Positions 57,687 through 64,000 of a stretch of DNA of 64,000 bases are shown here, piece after piece. Position 1 is the stretch's first letter. Every line of letters begins with the position of its first letter. Position numbers and translations under genes: made by a program. The notes beneath the pieces are model-generated. The model saw only the letters and a program-made list of their open reading frames with translations. It was not told the origin of the DNA and made no database searches. Source of the DNA: Magnetococcales bacterium (lineage in GTDB: Bacteria > Pseudomonadota > Magnetococcia > Magnetococcales > Magnetaquicoccaceae); assembly GCA_015234115.1 (NCBI GenBank), contig JADFWP010000001.1:124001-188000 (forward strand), given 5' to 3'.

Positions 57687-59945
57687 TTATGGTCCACTAT
57701 CCGTATTTTTTCCTGGTAACCGGTTTAGAAGTTTAGTATCATACTTATCATCAGATCTTTCAAGTTTTTTGTTTAGAGGGATGACAGTCTTTAATTTTTT
57801 TCTTAGTTCATCGGTTAATTGGCGCACTTCACCCATAGAAGAAACAACGCGAGGAGTGATCAAAACAAGTAATTCTGTGCGCTCAGTTGTTCGGTCTGTT
57901 CCACCAAACAAAGCACCTAAAACTGGCAATTTATTTAACAAAGGAATACCCGAGTCAACTTGGTTGGACTTGTCTTTGATAAGTCCTCCAAGCGCAATAG
58001 TTTCTCCACTTTGAACCGCAACAGTACTCGATAGTTTCCGTTGTTGGATGGTTGGAGAGTCAATACCAGAAACATTCGTAGAGCTGACATCACTGACCTC
58101 CTGGTCAATTTCCATGATCAATAGTCCATTGGAGTTGACTCGTGGCTTGACCGTAAGAATTGTACCTGTATCTCGGTATTCAACACCGCTAATTATCGTT
58201 GTATTGTTAGTTGCGGCTGGATCCCGAGCAGACATGGTAACAACAGGAACTTGATTGCCGACCTTCAGTTTGGCTTCATAGTTATTAAGAACCATGATTT
58301 GGGGTGATGAAATAACTTTCAAATCAGTGACAGATTCAAGAGCATTCAATATGGTTGTGATACCAACATTCCCTGTAGCTAAAAATGAAAAACCTGGAAA
58401 TGCAGAGGCAATATTATTTGAATTTGTCTCACTCAGTGTAAAACTAGCATTTCCTCTCTTAAGAAACCATTGAAGACCATAGCTAAGATCTTTAGTAAGA
58501 GTTACTTCTGCAACAGTTGCTTCAATGAATACCTGCAAGGGCATTACATCCAATTTCTGAAGTGCATTTTCAACCATGCGATATTTTTTTGCAGTTGCAT
58601 GAATCAATAGAGCATTATTGGCTTCGCTTGCAATTATTTTGATATCTTCATTATTGGATTCTTTTGAAATTGCTTTAATGTCTTCCTTGTTTCCTGATGG
58701 TTTTACATCGGCAGATAAGGAAGATTTCTGGCTGGCGGCAGATCTAACGGTTACAGGTTTTGTCCCAGGAGCAAAACTAACCGAAGGGTTGCTGTTTTTG
58801 GAGTTGCTGAAAATTTCTATTAATACTTTGGAGATTTGCTCCGCTCGACCATTTTGGACGTAATAAACAAACAACTTTTGCTCATCACTACCTGTTTTGT
58901 CAAGTCGCTTGATCCAAGATCCTATTTTCTCCAGATATTCCGGTTGCGTAGAAATAGCCAGCACGCCATTTATTCGATCAACAGGAATTAATCGAACCAT
59001 ACCAGAAATAGGGCCGTCACCTTCCAACTTAAAAAGATCTTTTAACTCTTCAATTAATATTTTGGCATCTACAAAATCAACTTGAAAAAGGCTTGTTGAC
59101 ATCCCCTTTAACCAGTCCACATCAAATAATTCAATAGTGTCTAACAACGCATCCAACTCTCTTTGTGTTCCCGCTATGATGATAATATTTTTGCTGGAAT
59201 CGATACGAAGAACACTACCCTTTGAACTCATTGGTTCGAGTATCTTACGCATCTCCTCGGGAGATATAAAATTTAATGGCACAACCTGAATTCCAAACCC
59301 GATTTTGTTTTTCCCGGTCCTATCTATGGCAATTGCCGAGTTACCAAGAGTTGCAGAGTTAGCAGGAAGGATTTTAAACAGGTCCGAATCATCCGACTTA
59401 ACAATAATCGCACTAAGCAGTCGTAAAGCCTCTTCAAGGGAGGCCAACAAGTCTTCCGGATCAATGGGATGACTTGTCCGAATGGTTATGTTTCCAATAA
59501 CTCGCGAGTCAATTACATAATTAGATTTCAAAACTTCAGAAAAAACAGACCGAACCACCTCACGAATGTCAGTGTCAACAAAATTCAGGGTAACTTTTCC
59601 TCCAGGCAACTTTATGGCTGGAGGAGATTTCAATCCCTTTGGAATAACGAATTTACCGGTTCCAGGGTAGATACTCTCTTTTACTGGCTTTTGATCACCA
59701 TTCATTAAAAACTGTTCTTGAGAAATAGCTGGTTTGTTAACAGAATCATCTCTCTCTTGATTTTTTTTCCCTTGATTTTCGACAATCAATTCTCTCGGAG
59801 AATCTGAAGCCAAATTGGATTGATTAGCCTCTTTGCCTGGGACGGTAATGTCCAGAGACTTTTTGGCGCAACCAGAAAAAAGCAAAAACAATAAAAAGCT
59901 AAAAAACAAGTTTCCTGTAAAATGCATTTTTTTGCATGAACTCAT
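57687..59945 (-). CDS. gspD: T2SS outer-membrane secretin GspD
   Basis: Forms the multimeric outer-membrane channel of the type II system. The start at 59945 gives 752 residues with AGGGG 8 bases upstream; the track start at 60032 lies in an IS remnant. The signal peptide ends in a lipobox (LLFLLFSGC), so it is a lipoprotein secretin. N-domains (VTLNFVDTDIREVVRSVFSEVLKSNYVID = N0; IQVVPLNFISPEEMRKILEP; FVYYVQNGRAEQISKVLIE) precede the secretin core (FIEATVAEVTLTKDLSYGLQW, VPVVT, GIPLLNKLPVLGALFGG, ELLVLITPRVV). A low-complexity Ser/Lys-rich insert lies near residue 440. It is flanked on both sides by IS fragments. Confidence 0.95.
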   Translation of the reverse strand: MSSCKKMHFTGNLFFSFLLFLLFSGCAKKSLDITVPGKEANQSNLASDSPRELIVENQGKKNQERDDSVNKPAISQEQFLMNGDQKPVKESIYPGTGKFVIPKGLKSPPAIKLPGGKVTLNFVDTDIREVVRSVFSEVLKSNYVIDSRVIGNITIRTSHPIDPEDLLASLEEALRLLSAIIVKSDDSDLFKILPANSATLGNSAIAIDRTGKNKIGFGIQVVPLNFISPEEMRKILEPMSSKGSVLRIDSSKNIIIIAGTQRELDALLDTIELFDVDWLKGMSTSLFQVDFVDAKILIEELKDLFKLEGDGPISGMVRLIPVDRINGVLAISTQPEYLEKIGSWIKRLDKTGSDEQKLFVYYVQNGRAEQISKVLIEIFSNSKNSNPSVSFAPGTKPVTVRSAASQKSSLSADVKPSGNKEDIKAISKESNNEDIKIIASEANNALLIHATAKKYRMVENALQKLDVMPLQVFIEATVAEVTLTKDLSYGLQWFLKRGNASFTLSETNSNNIASAFPGFSFLATGNVGITTILNALESVTDLKVISSPQIMVLNNYEAKLKVGNQVPVVTMSARDPAATNNTTIISGVEYRDTGTILTVKPRVNSNGLLIMEIDQEVSDVSSTNVSGIDSPTIQQRKLSSTVAVQSGETIALGGLIKDKSNQVDSGIPLLNKLPVLGALFGGTDRTTERTELLVLITPRVVSSMGEVRQLTDELRKKLKTVIPLNKKLERSDDKYDTKLLNRLPGKNTDSGP

Positions 59946-59949
59946 GACA

Positions 59950-60353
59950 TCACCCCTTATATGCTGATTCAGCGAAAATCGAACAAACAACCCTTTTGAA
60001 TAAGCTACTCTCCGTTCCTTCCTGGAAGTCATCCAGGAACATCGGATTGCGTTTTTTGAGGTATGGTGGGTCTACCATCTGATGGGGAAATGCCGAGGGG
60101 ATTTTGCCCATCGCATCAAAATCAGCTCGGAGGTCCCAACCAAGTGATCCCTTAACGGTTTGCTCGCCAGCATCGCCTGCCGCCATTTCCCCAGGGGTAC
60201 CCTCAAATGCAACTTTCTCTGCCACTGGTAGAAAAGTGTAAGATGCAACCCATATTGGTCACAGATGTCTGAGACCGGCACTTTGTTGATCGAGTATTCC
60301 CGTAGGGTGGTTGTCTTCTCCTATGTGGAATATCTTCTGCGCTTCTTTTCCAT
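59950..60353 (-). pseudogene. Decayed transposase ORF A (helix-turn-helix)
   Basis: From the ATG at 60353 the frame reads MEKKRRRYST, then a TAG stop (60321-60323), then EKTTTLREYSINKVPVSDICDQYGLHLTLFYQWQRKL. A frameshift then leads to KVAFEGTPGEMAAGDAGEQ. This is the N-terminal HTH protein of an insertion sequence (IS3/IS66-type orfA), with at least one nonsense and one frameshift mutation. It sits between the gspC/N-like gene and gspD, and the last ~100 bases show no clear similarity. Confidence 0.78.
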
Positions 60354-60455
60354 GGTGCGGTCCTCTGTTTGGCAGTCATTATATGTAGCCCGGCTAACGA
60401 ACATAAATGTTAGATTATAACTGCGGAGAAATGCTTAGTCTTTGCACTTTTTCTA

Positions 60456-61007
60456 TCAAAGATTTTTATTTTTGACGGTGGCCATTGTTTTCTTGAGTGG
60501 TTCCCCAATTTCAAGAGAAAACTCTTTGATTTGTTCATCGTTTTTTAAAATGATTTTGGTTGGAAAAACTCCTTCCAATGTCCACCCATCAACTTTATCC
60601 TTTTCAGATATCCACTCAGGAGAACCACCTTGATTACGACGTATGAGCGCTTTTCGACTATTTTCAAAAAGGACTATTCCGATCACCTGCAATGAAGGAG
60701 ATTCAATAGCCACAATTGGTATTGGTTTTGAGGATGAATCAATATAAATTGATTCACTTTTTTTGGCAACACGCCTTCTGCTCTTAGAGAAAAGTGGTCT
60801 TTCCAATGTTTCTCGCAGGGCATCCAAAGAAACAACTTTAGCAAATTTCACAGGCGGCATAGCATCAACCATTTCTTCATTTTTGTCGGCTGATTTAGAA
60901 ACTGGCAATTCCTTAACAAAATAAAAATTCAAACTCAAGCCAATTTCCAAAAAAAGACAAATCAGTAACAAACGAATTAATAACCAAGTGTGAGAGTATG
61001 CAATCAT
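60456..61007 (-). CDS. T2SS inner-membrane protein, GspC/GspN-like
   Basis: 183 residues: an N-terminal membrane segment (LLIRLLLICLFLEIGLSLNFYFV), then a periplasmic part with LERPLFSKSRRRVAKK and a homology-region-like domain (LQVIGIVLFENSRKALIRRNQGGSPEWISEKDKVDGWTLEGVFPTKIILKN). This layout fits GspC, or the short GspN of Xanthomonas-type systems, linking the inner-membrane platform to the secretin encoded just downstream. It has a 4-base overlap with gspM. The C-versus-N assignment is uncertain. Confidence 0.75.
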   Translation of the reverse strand: MIAYSHTWLLIRLLLICLFLEIGLSLNFYFVKELPVSKSADKNEEMVDAMPPVKFAKVVSLDALRETLERPLFSKSRRRVAKKSESIYIDSSSKPIPIVAIESPSLQVIGIVLFENSRKALIRRNQGGSPEWISEKDKVDGWTLEGVFPTKIILKNDEQIKEFSLEIGEPLKKTMATVKNKNL

Positions 61008-61576
61008 AATGATGAAGACCTTATAAATGTATAGATATCAATAGCAACATTTAATTTTGAGATGGTCTCACCATCTTTCTCATTGTATTCATCTTGATGT
61101 TGAATGTCAATCATATCGACGACAATAAGTTTCGGATACCTCTCCAACCCATCAATAATATTACGTATAGATGTCAGGTCAGTGGTCATCTGTATCTTTG
61201 CACCAAGACGTTGAAAGCCATTTTCATCTTCAAGATGGATAATTTGCAGACTTTTTTGCGTGCTTTTGTTGGAAACGATCAAAATATTAATAATTTCCTG
61301 CAGCTTTGATGCAACAATTGACGCTCTATCTTCATCGAAAATCTTTGAGTTGTGATTATTAAATTCAAGCAATTTTGAATAAAGATTTTCCAATTTCCCT
61401 GCTTGAGATAGAACTTGTTCATAATTATTAAATAATATTAATTTATTGTTGATTTGATTTTGCTGATCTTTGAATTTATTCCAATACGGAACAACCAAAG
61501 CCGACCAAAAAAGTTTCACAATTATCAATAAAATAATTAATGCAAAAAGTTTGTTCGCAATTTTAGCAGTTTTCAT
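61004..61576 (-). CDS. gspM: T2SS inner-membrane protein GspM (PilO-like)
   Basis: 190 residues. One N-terminal membrane helix (KLFALIILLIIVKLFWSALVVPYW) is followed by a coiled-coil stretch (NKFKDQQNQINNKLILFNNYEQVLSQAGKLENLY) and a ferredoxin-like periplasmic domain. This is the GspM/PilO pattern, which pairs with GspL/PilN to anchor the secretion ATPase. Sequence identity to known GspM is low to my eye, so the call rests on layout and position. It overlaps both neighbours by 4 bases. Confidence 0.75.
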   Translation of the reverse strand: MKTAKIANKLFALIILLIIVKLFWSALVVPYWNKFKDQQNQINNKLILFNNYEQVLSQAGKLENLYSKLLEFNNHNSKIFDEDRASIVASKLQEIINILIVSNKSTQKSLQIIHLEDENGFQRLGAKIQMTTDLTSIRNIIDGLERYPKLIVVDMIDIQHQDEYNEKDGETISKLNVAIDIYTFIRSSSL

Positions 61577-62670
61577 CTTTCAGTCTCTCCACTTTTTTCA
61601 AGTCGAAAAGAAAACTTAAACCTCTCTCGATCCAATTTTGGATCCCTAATAAAGGATGAATCTGGCACCACATCTTTAAAAAAATTTGATGTTTCAATTA
61701 TCTCTATTAAGTGTGATGCCGATCTTGCATAACCTGAAATTTTTACGGAAGTTCCCGAAACCCCCAATCGAACCAACCAAGCATCATCCGGAATAATCTT
61801 TGTGAGTTCATCCAAGATTTCCGCAAACACTGGAATGTTTTTCTTGTATTCTGAGAAAAAAAGGCTTTCAGATGTTATTTGATTTATTTTATTTTGGACA
61901 ATAAGAGAATTTTCCGCTTTTATTTTAATTTGACCAACTTGACGATTCAACTTCTGTAAGGTTTGATATTGATAAAATATAGGAAACACAATCACTCCAA
62001 AAAAAAGACTAAAAGCAATTACACTCTGAATCCGATTGATTGACCAAAACCTTGATGGACGAATTTTTTGTACTTGTTTTAAAAAATTAAATTTTGTCTG
62101 CTTAGATGCATCATCCCCAACCAAATCGACTTGATCGGGGTCTACCCCCCAGCTTTGGCCTAATTCGACCAACTCTAAAATATTCTTTTTTGGTACCATT
62201 GCCATTTGAATATCTATGGTCCCTTTCTCGGAGTTTTTGCCACAAATACGATAATCAAACCACAGATCTTCTGGCAGAAAAGGGGTTAATTTTTCCAGCT
62301 CAAAGAATAATGCTTCTTCTAGATTGTTTTCAATGATTTTTGGCAGGTCTTGCAAAATTCTGGTCATGCTTTTTGATTCTTGAATACGCAATATAATTTT
62401 ATTAGTTTTCTGCTGTTTAACCACTTTCTTAACAGCATCGTTATTGTTATAATCATTGCAAGATGTTTTAATTGTTGCCAGATTTTTAAAATCTTCGCCA
62501 CGGAACCGACCAATTTTTATTTCATCATCCAGTATATCAATAACTAAACAATTAGATCCAACCTTCAACATGTGATAAATTTTTTCAGGAATCAAAGAAA
62601 ATAACTCTCCTGTCCACCAGGCAATAAAACGGCTAATATCATTTTGTAAGTATATTTTTAGAATTTCCAT
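61573..62670 (-). CDS. gspL: T2SS assembly-platform protein GspL (PilM/PilN-like)
   Basis: 365 residues. The cytoplasmic N-terminal half resembles the actin-like PilM fold of GspL (LVIDILDDEIKIGRFRG, LEEALFFELEKLTPFLPEDLWFDYRI). A membrane helix (SVIAFSLFFGVIVFPIFYQY, ~residue 220) is followed by a coiled coil and a PilN-type domain (FAEILDELTKIIPDDAWLVRLGVSGTSVKISGYARSASHLIEIIE). It would couple the ATPase GspE to the envelope parts. It starts 3 bases after gspJ and overlaps gspM. Confidence 0.85.
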   Translation of the reverse strand: MEILKIYLQNDISRFIAWWTGELFSLIPEKIYHMLKVGSNCLVIDILDDEIKIGRFRGEDFKNLATIKTSCNDYNNNDAVKKVVKQQKTNKIILRIQESKSMTRILQDLPKIIENNLEEALFFELEKLTPFLPEDLWFDYRICGKNSEKGTIDIQMAMVPKKNILELVELGQSWGVDPDQVDLVGDDASKQTKFNFLKQVQKIRPSRFWSINRIQSVIAFSLFFGVIVFPIFYQYQTLQKLNRQVGQIKIKAENSLIVQNKINQITSESLFFSEYKKNIPVFAEILDELTKIIPDDAWLVRLGVSGTSVKISGYARSASHLIEIIETSNFFKDVVPDSSFIRDPKLDRERFKFSFRLEKSGETER

Positions 62671-62673
62671 TGT

Positions 62674-63390
62674 TTACTGTTTTGTCATTATTCTGTCAGC
62701 ACAAGTACTGAACTTGTTGTCGAATTTACACGCCGAATCCATTCGAATACGGTGTGCTACCGTCAATACCGGCCACAATCGTTCGTCTTTATCAGGAAAA
62801 ACAACAGTTACTGATATCAGAAAAGGCAGTTTTGTTCTGTTTACCCACTCTTCCAACCAAACAGGTTCAGTCTCAACGTCTTTTGAACCAAAATATCGAA
62901 ACTCAATATCTACAATATTTTCCAATAAAACAAATTTTTCTGGTTTCACCTCTTCATCTTTTTCAGTGGGAAGCACTGGTTTCCACATCAATTCCAAATC
63001 TTTACGACCTCTTTTTGCCTCTTTCACTCGAATAGAGAGATCATAAAAAGGGGCTTTCCCTAAATAGATCTGCATGGGTGCTACAAACGAAACCAAATGA
63101 GACTCTCCATGGAAAGCAACACCACCTTCTTCTTTCTCATCTACCCTCCATTGCGGATATGCCTTTTCAAGCCGACCTCGCAAAAAATCTTGAATGGAAG
63201 ATATTTGCTCCATCTGATCTAGCCTTTCTTCACCAGTTACCCAAGCACCTAGGCTAAATCGCAAGTCAACATACATAAAGGAGGCCATCAGTCCTGTAAT
63301 CGTAATAGCTACCAGCAATTCAAGAAGAGAAAATCCCCATGAAGGTTCTCTCTTCCCTATATTTCCATCACCCAAGAAAGAAAAACTCAC
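62674..63390 (-). CDS. gspJ: T2SS minor pseudopilin GspJ
   Basis: 238 residues. The prepilin cleavage and helix segment is PSWGFSLLELLVAITITGLMASFMYVDLRF, with Glu at +5 (counting F as +1). The globular part (RLEKAYPQWRVDEKEEGGVAFHGE... LLENIVDIEFRYFG) matches the GspJ pattern, where the I-J-K complex forms the pseudopilus tip. It overlaps gspI by 4 bases. Confidence 0.88.
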   Translation of the reverse strand: MSFSFLGDGNIGKREPSWGFSLLELLVAITITGLMASFMYVDLRFSLGAWVTGEERLDQMEQISSIQDFLRGRLEKAYPQWRVDEKEEGGVAFHGESHLVSFVAPMQIYLGKAPFYDLSIRVKEAKRGRKDLELMWKPVLPTEKDEEVKPEKFVLLENIVDIEFRYFGSKDVETEPVWLEEWVNRTKLPFLISVTVVFPDKDERLWPVLTVAHRIRMDSACKFDNKFSTCADRIMTKQ

Positions 63391-63788
63391 CCCGGCTTCC
63401 CAAATCGAACGGTTGTCAGCGAAACGGATTGTTCTTTTTGTCCCGGATCAATCCACTGAACCGTTACATCAACCTGAAACAAGACAAAAGACTGCTGTTC
63501 TGAGAACGATTCTTCACTCTCACGAGGTGCGATCCGAAGGCGCCATTGAAACTGTTTAATATCCCCGGAATACCCACCTTCAACCAAAGGAACTTCAAAG
63601 CCAACCACCGCCAATCTGGATTCTGCTATATGAACGGCCTCTCTATAATTCACAGTAGTTTCAACATTTTGTAGATTGGTGGAAAAACCCTGAAATAGCA
63701 CAATCATGGAAATAGTCATAATCGAAAAAGAGATTAAGATCTCAACTAACGTAAAGCCACGATCATTTTTTCGCAGTTGTGTCCACAT
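63387..63788 (-). CDS. gspI: T2SS minor pseudopilin GspI
   Basis: 133 residues, normal for GspI. The prepilin signal is RGFTLVEILISFSIMTISMIVLFQG, followed by EAVHIAESRLAVVG, the GspI stretch corresponding to 'A..A.. L...'. It overlaps the end of gspH by 26 bases and gspJ by 4, pointing to one tightly packed operon. Confidence 0.88.
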   Translation of the reverse strand: MWTQLRKNDRGFTLVEILISFSIMTISMIVLFQGFSTNLQNVETTVNYREAVHIAESRLAVVGFEVPLVEGGYSGDIKQFQWRLRIAPRESEESFSEQQSFVLFQVDVTVQWIDPGQKEQSVSLTTVRFGKPG

Positions 63789-64000
63789 TTACTCTGACCC
63801 TACCTGTTAGCCAATCCACGGTTACAAAGTTAGACCAATTATCTAATTTGAAAATAATTTGGCCACCAGAAGATCCCCCTTCTGAAAAAAAACGGATTCT
63901 GGCGCTTACCTTATCTATTTGTTCGGATTCTGGCGTTGTTAATTGTACCGAAATTTCATCAAAAAACGGTTCAGACTTTTCCATATCTCCCATTCGGAAC
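63763..64000 (-). CDS. gspH: T2SS pseudopilin GspH, C-terminal part (cut by window edge)
   Basis: The C-terminal ~78 residues are visible (RIRFFSEGGSSGGQIIFKLDNWSNFVTVDWLTGRVRV), with the FFxxGSSSGG and VDWLTGRV features of GspH. The frame is open to the window end, so the M at 63993 is internal and the prepilin signal lies beyond. gspE, gspF and gspG are presumably further upstream. Confidence 0.85.
   Translation of the reverse strand, partial: FRMGDMEKSEPFFDEISVQLTTPESEQIDKVSARIRFFSEGGSSGGQIIFKLDNWSNFVTVDWLTGRVRVNVDTTAKK

Overview
The window reads as a chromosomal segment of a GC-rich Gram-negative proteobacterium. It has LptD and SurA (outer-membrane biogenesis), a FadL-type porin, a secretin-based type II secretion system (T2SS) and the cotranscribed order accD-folC. 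The multi-PAS hybrid kinase, giant FG-GAP/RTX protein and PDZ protein would suit a deep alphaproteobacterial or Magnetococcales-like lineage, but nothing here proves that. No rRNA, tRNA or CRISPR array was seen.

Layout. (1) 1-2.6 kb: 3' part of secA with a strong terminator, then a truncated kdpE-like regulator and two tiny ORFs. (2) 3.4-5.8 kb: a radical SAM protein fused to a CxxCxxCC cluster domain, with a good sigma70-type promoter. (3) 5.9-12.8 kb: one 2294-residue secreted protein with seven FG-GAP repeats, a C13-like cysteine-protease centre and RTX repeats. (4) 13.2-22.8 kb: pbpC with a bacterial alpha-2-macroglobulin, and a FadL-family porin. (5) 23.2-32.1 kb: a minus-strand operon, orphan acidic protein-trpF-accD-folC-lptD-surA-pdxA-metallophosphoesterase, mostly with overlapping genes. 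(6) 32.4-38.9 kb: an RHH protein with a PEPV repeat tail, a large hybrid histidine kinase, a receiver-HPt protein and a DUF1015 protein. (7) 39.0-48.9 kb: a minus-strand operon carA-carB-greA-rlmE-guaB-guaA-fic behind a near-consensus promoter. (8) 49.0-55.8 kb: a double-PDZ protein, map, an EF-hand protein divergent from a CpxRA-like pair, a YgiD-like dioxygenase and a pirin. (9) 56.0-64.0 kb: a clearly AT-rich T2SS cluster (H-I-J-L-M-C/N-D-K) broken by two decayed insertion-sequence fragments.

Functional themes are envelope building and protection (secA, lptD, surA, pbpC/A2M, fadL), nucleotide and pyrimidine-arginine precursor supply (carAB, guaBA), signal transduction and protein secretion.

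The most unusual signal is a dispersed repeat of about 72 bp with an internal hairpin. Two copies lie just after stop codons. The third lies inside the folC coding sequence, adding exactly 24 codons without breaking the frame. This resembles the Rickettsia palindromic elements. Other points of interest are the hybrid kinase with a dead HPt and pseudo-receiver, the EF-hand/His-Pro-rich sensor kinase locus, the Fic protein whose ribosome-binding site sits in a hairpin, and gspK whose start codon appears to come from an IS66 fragment.
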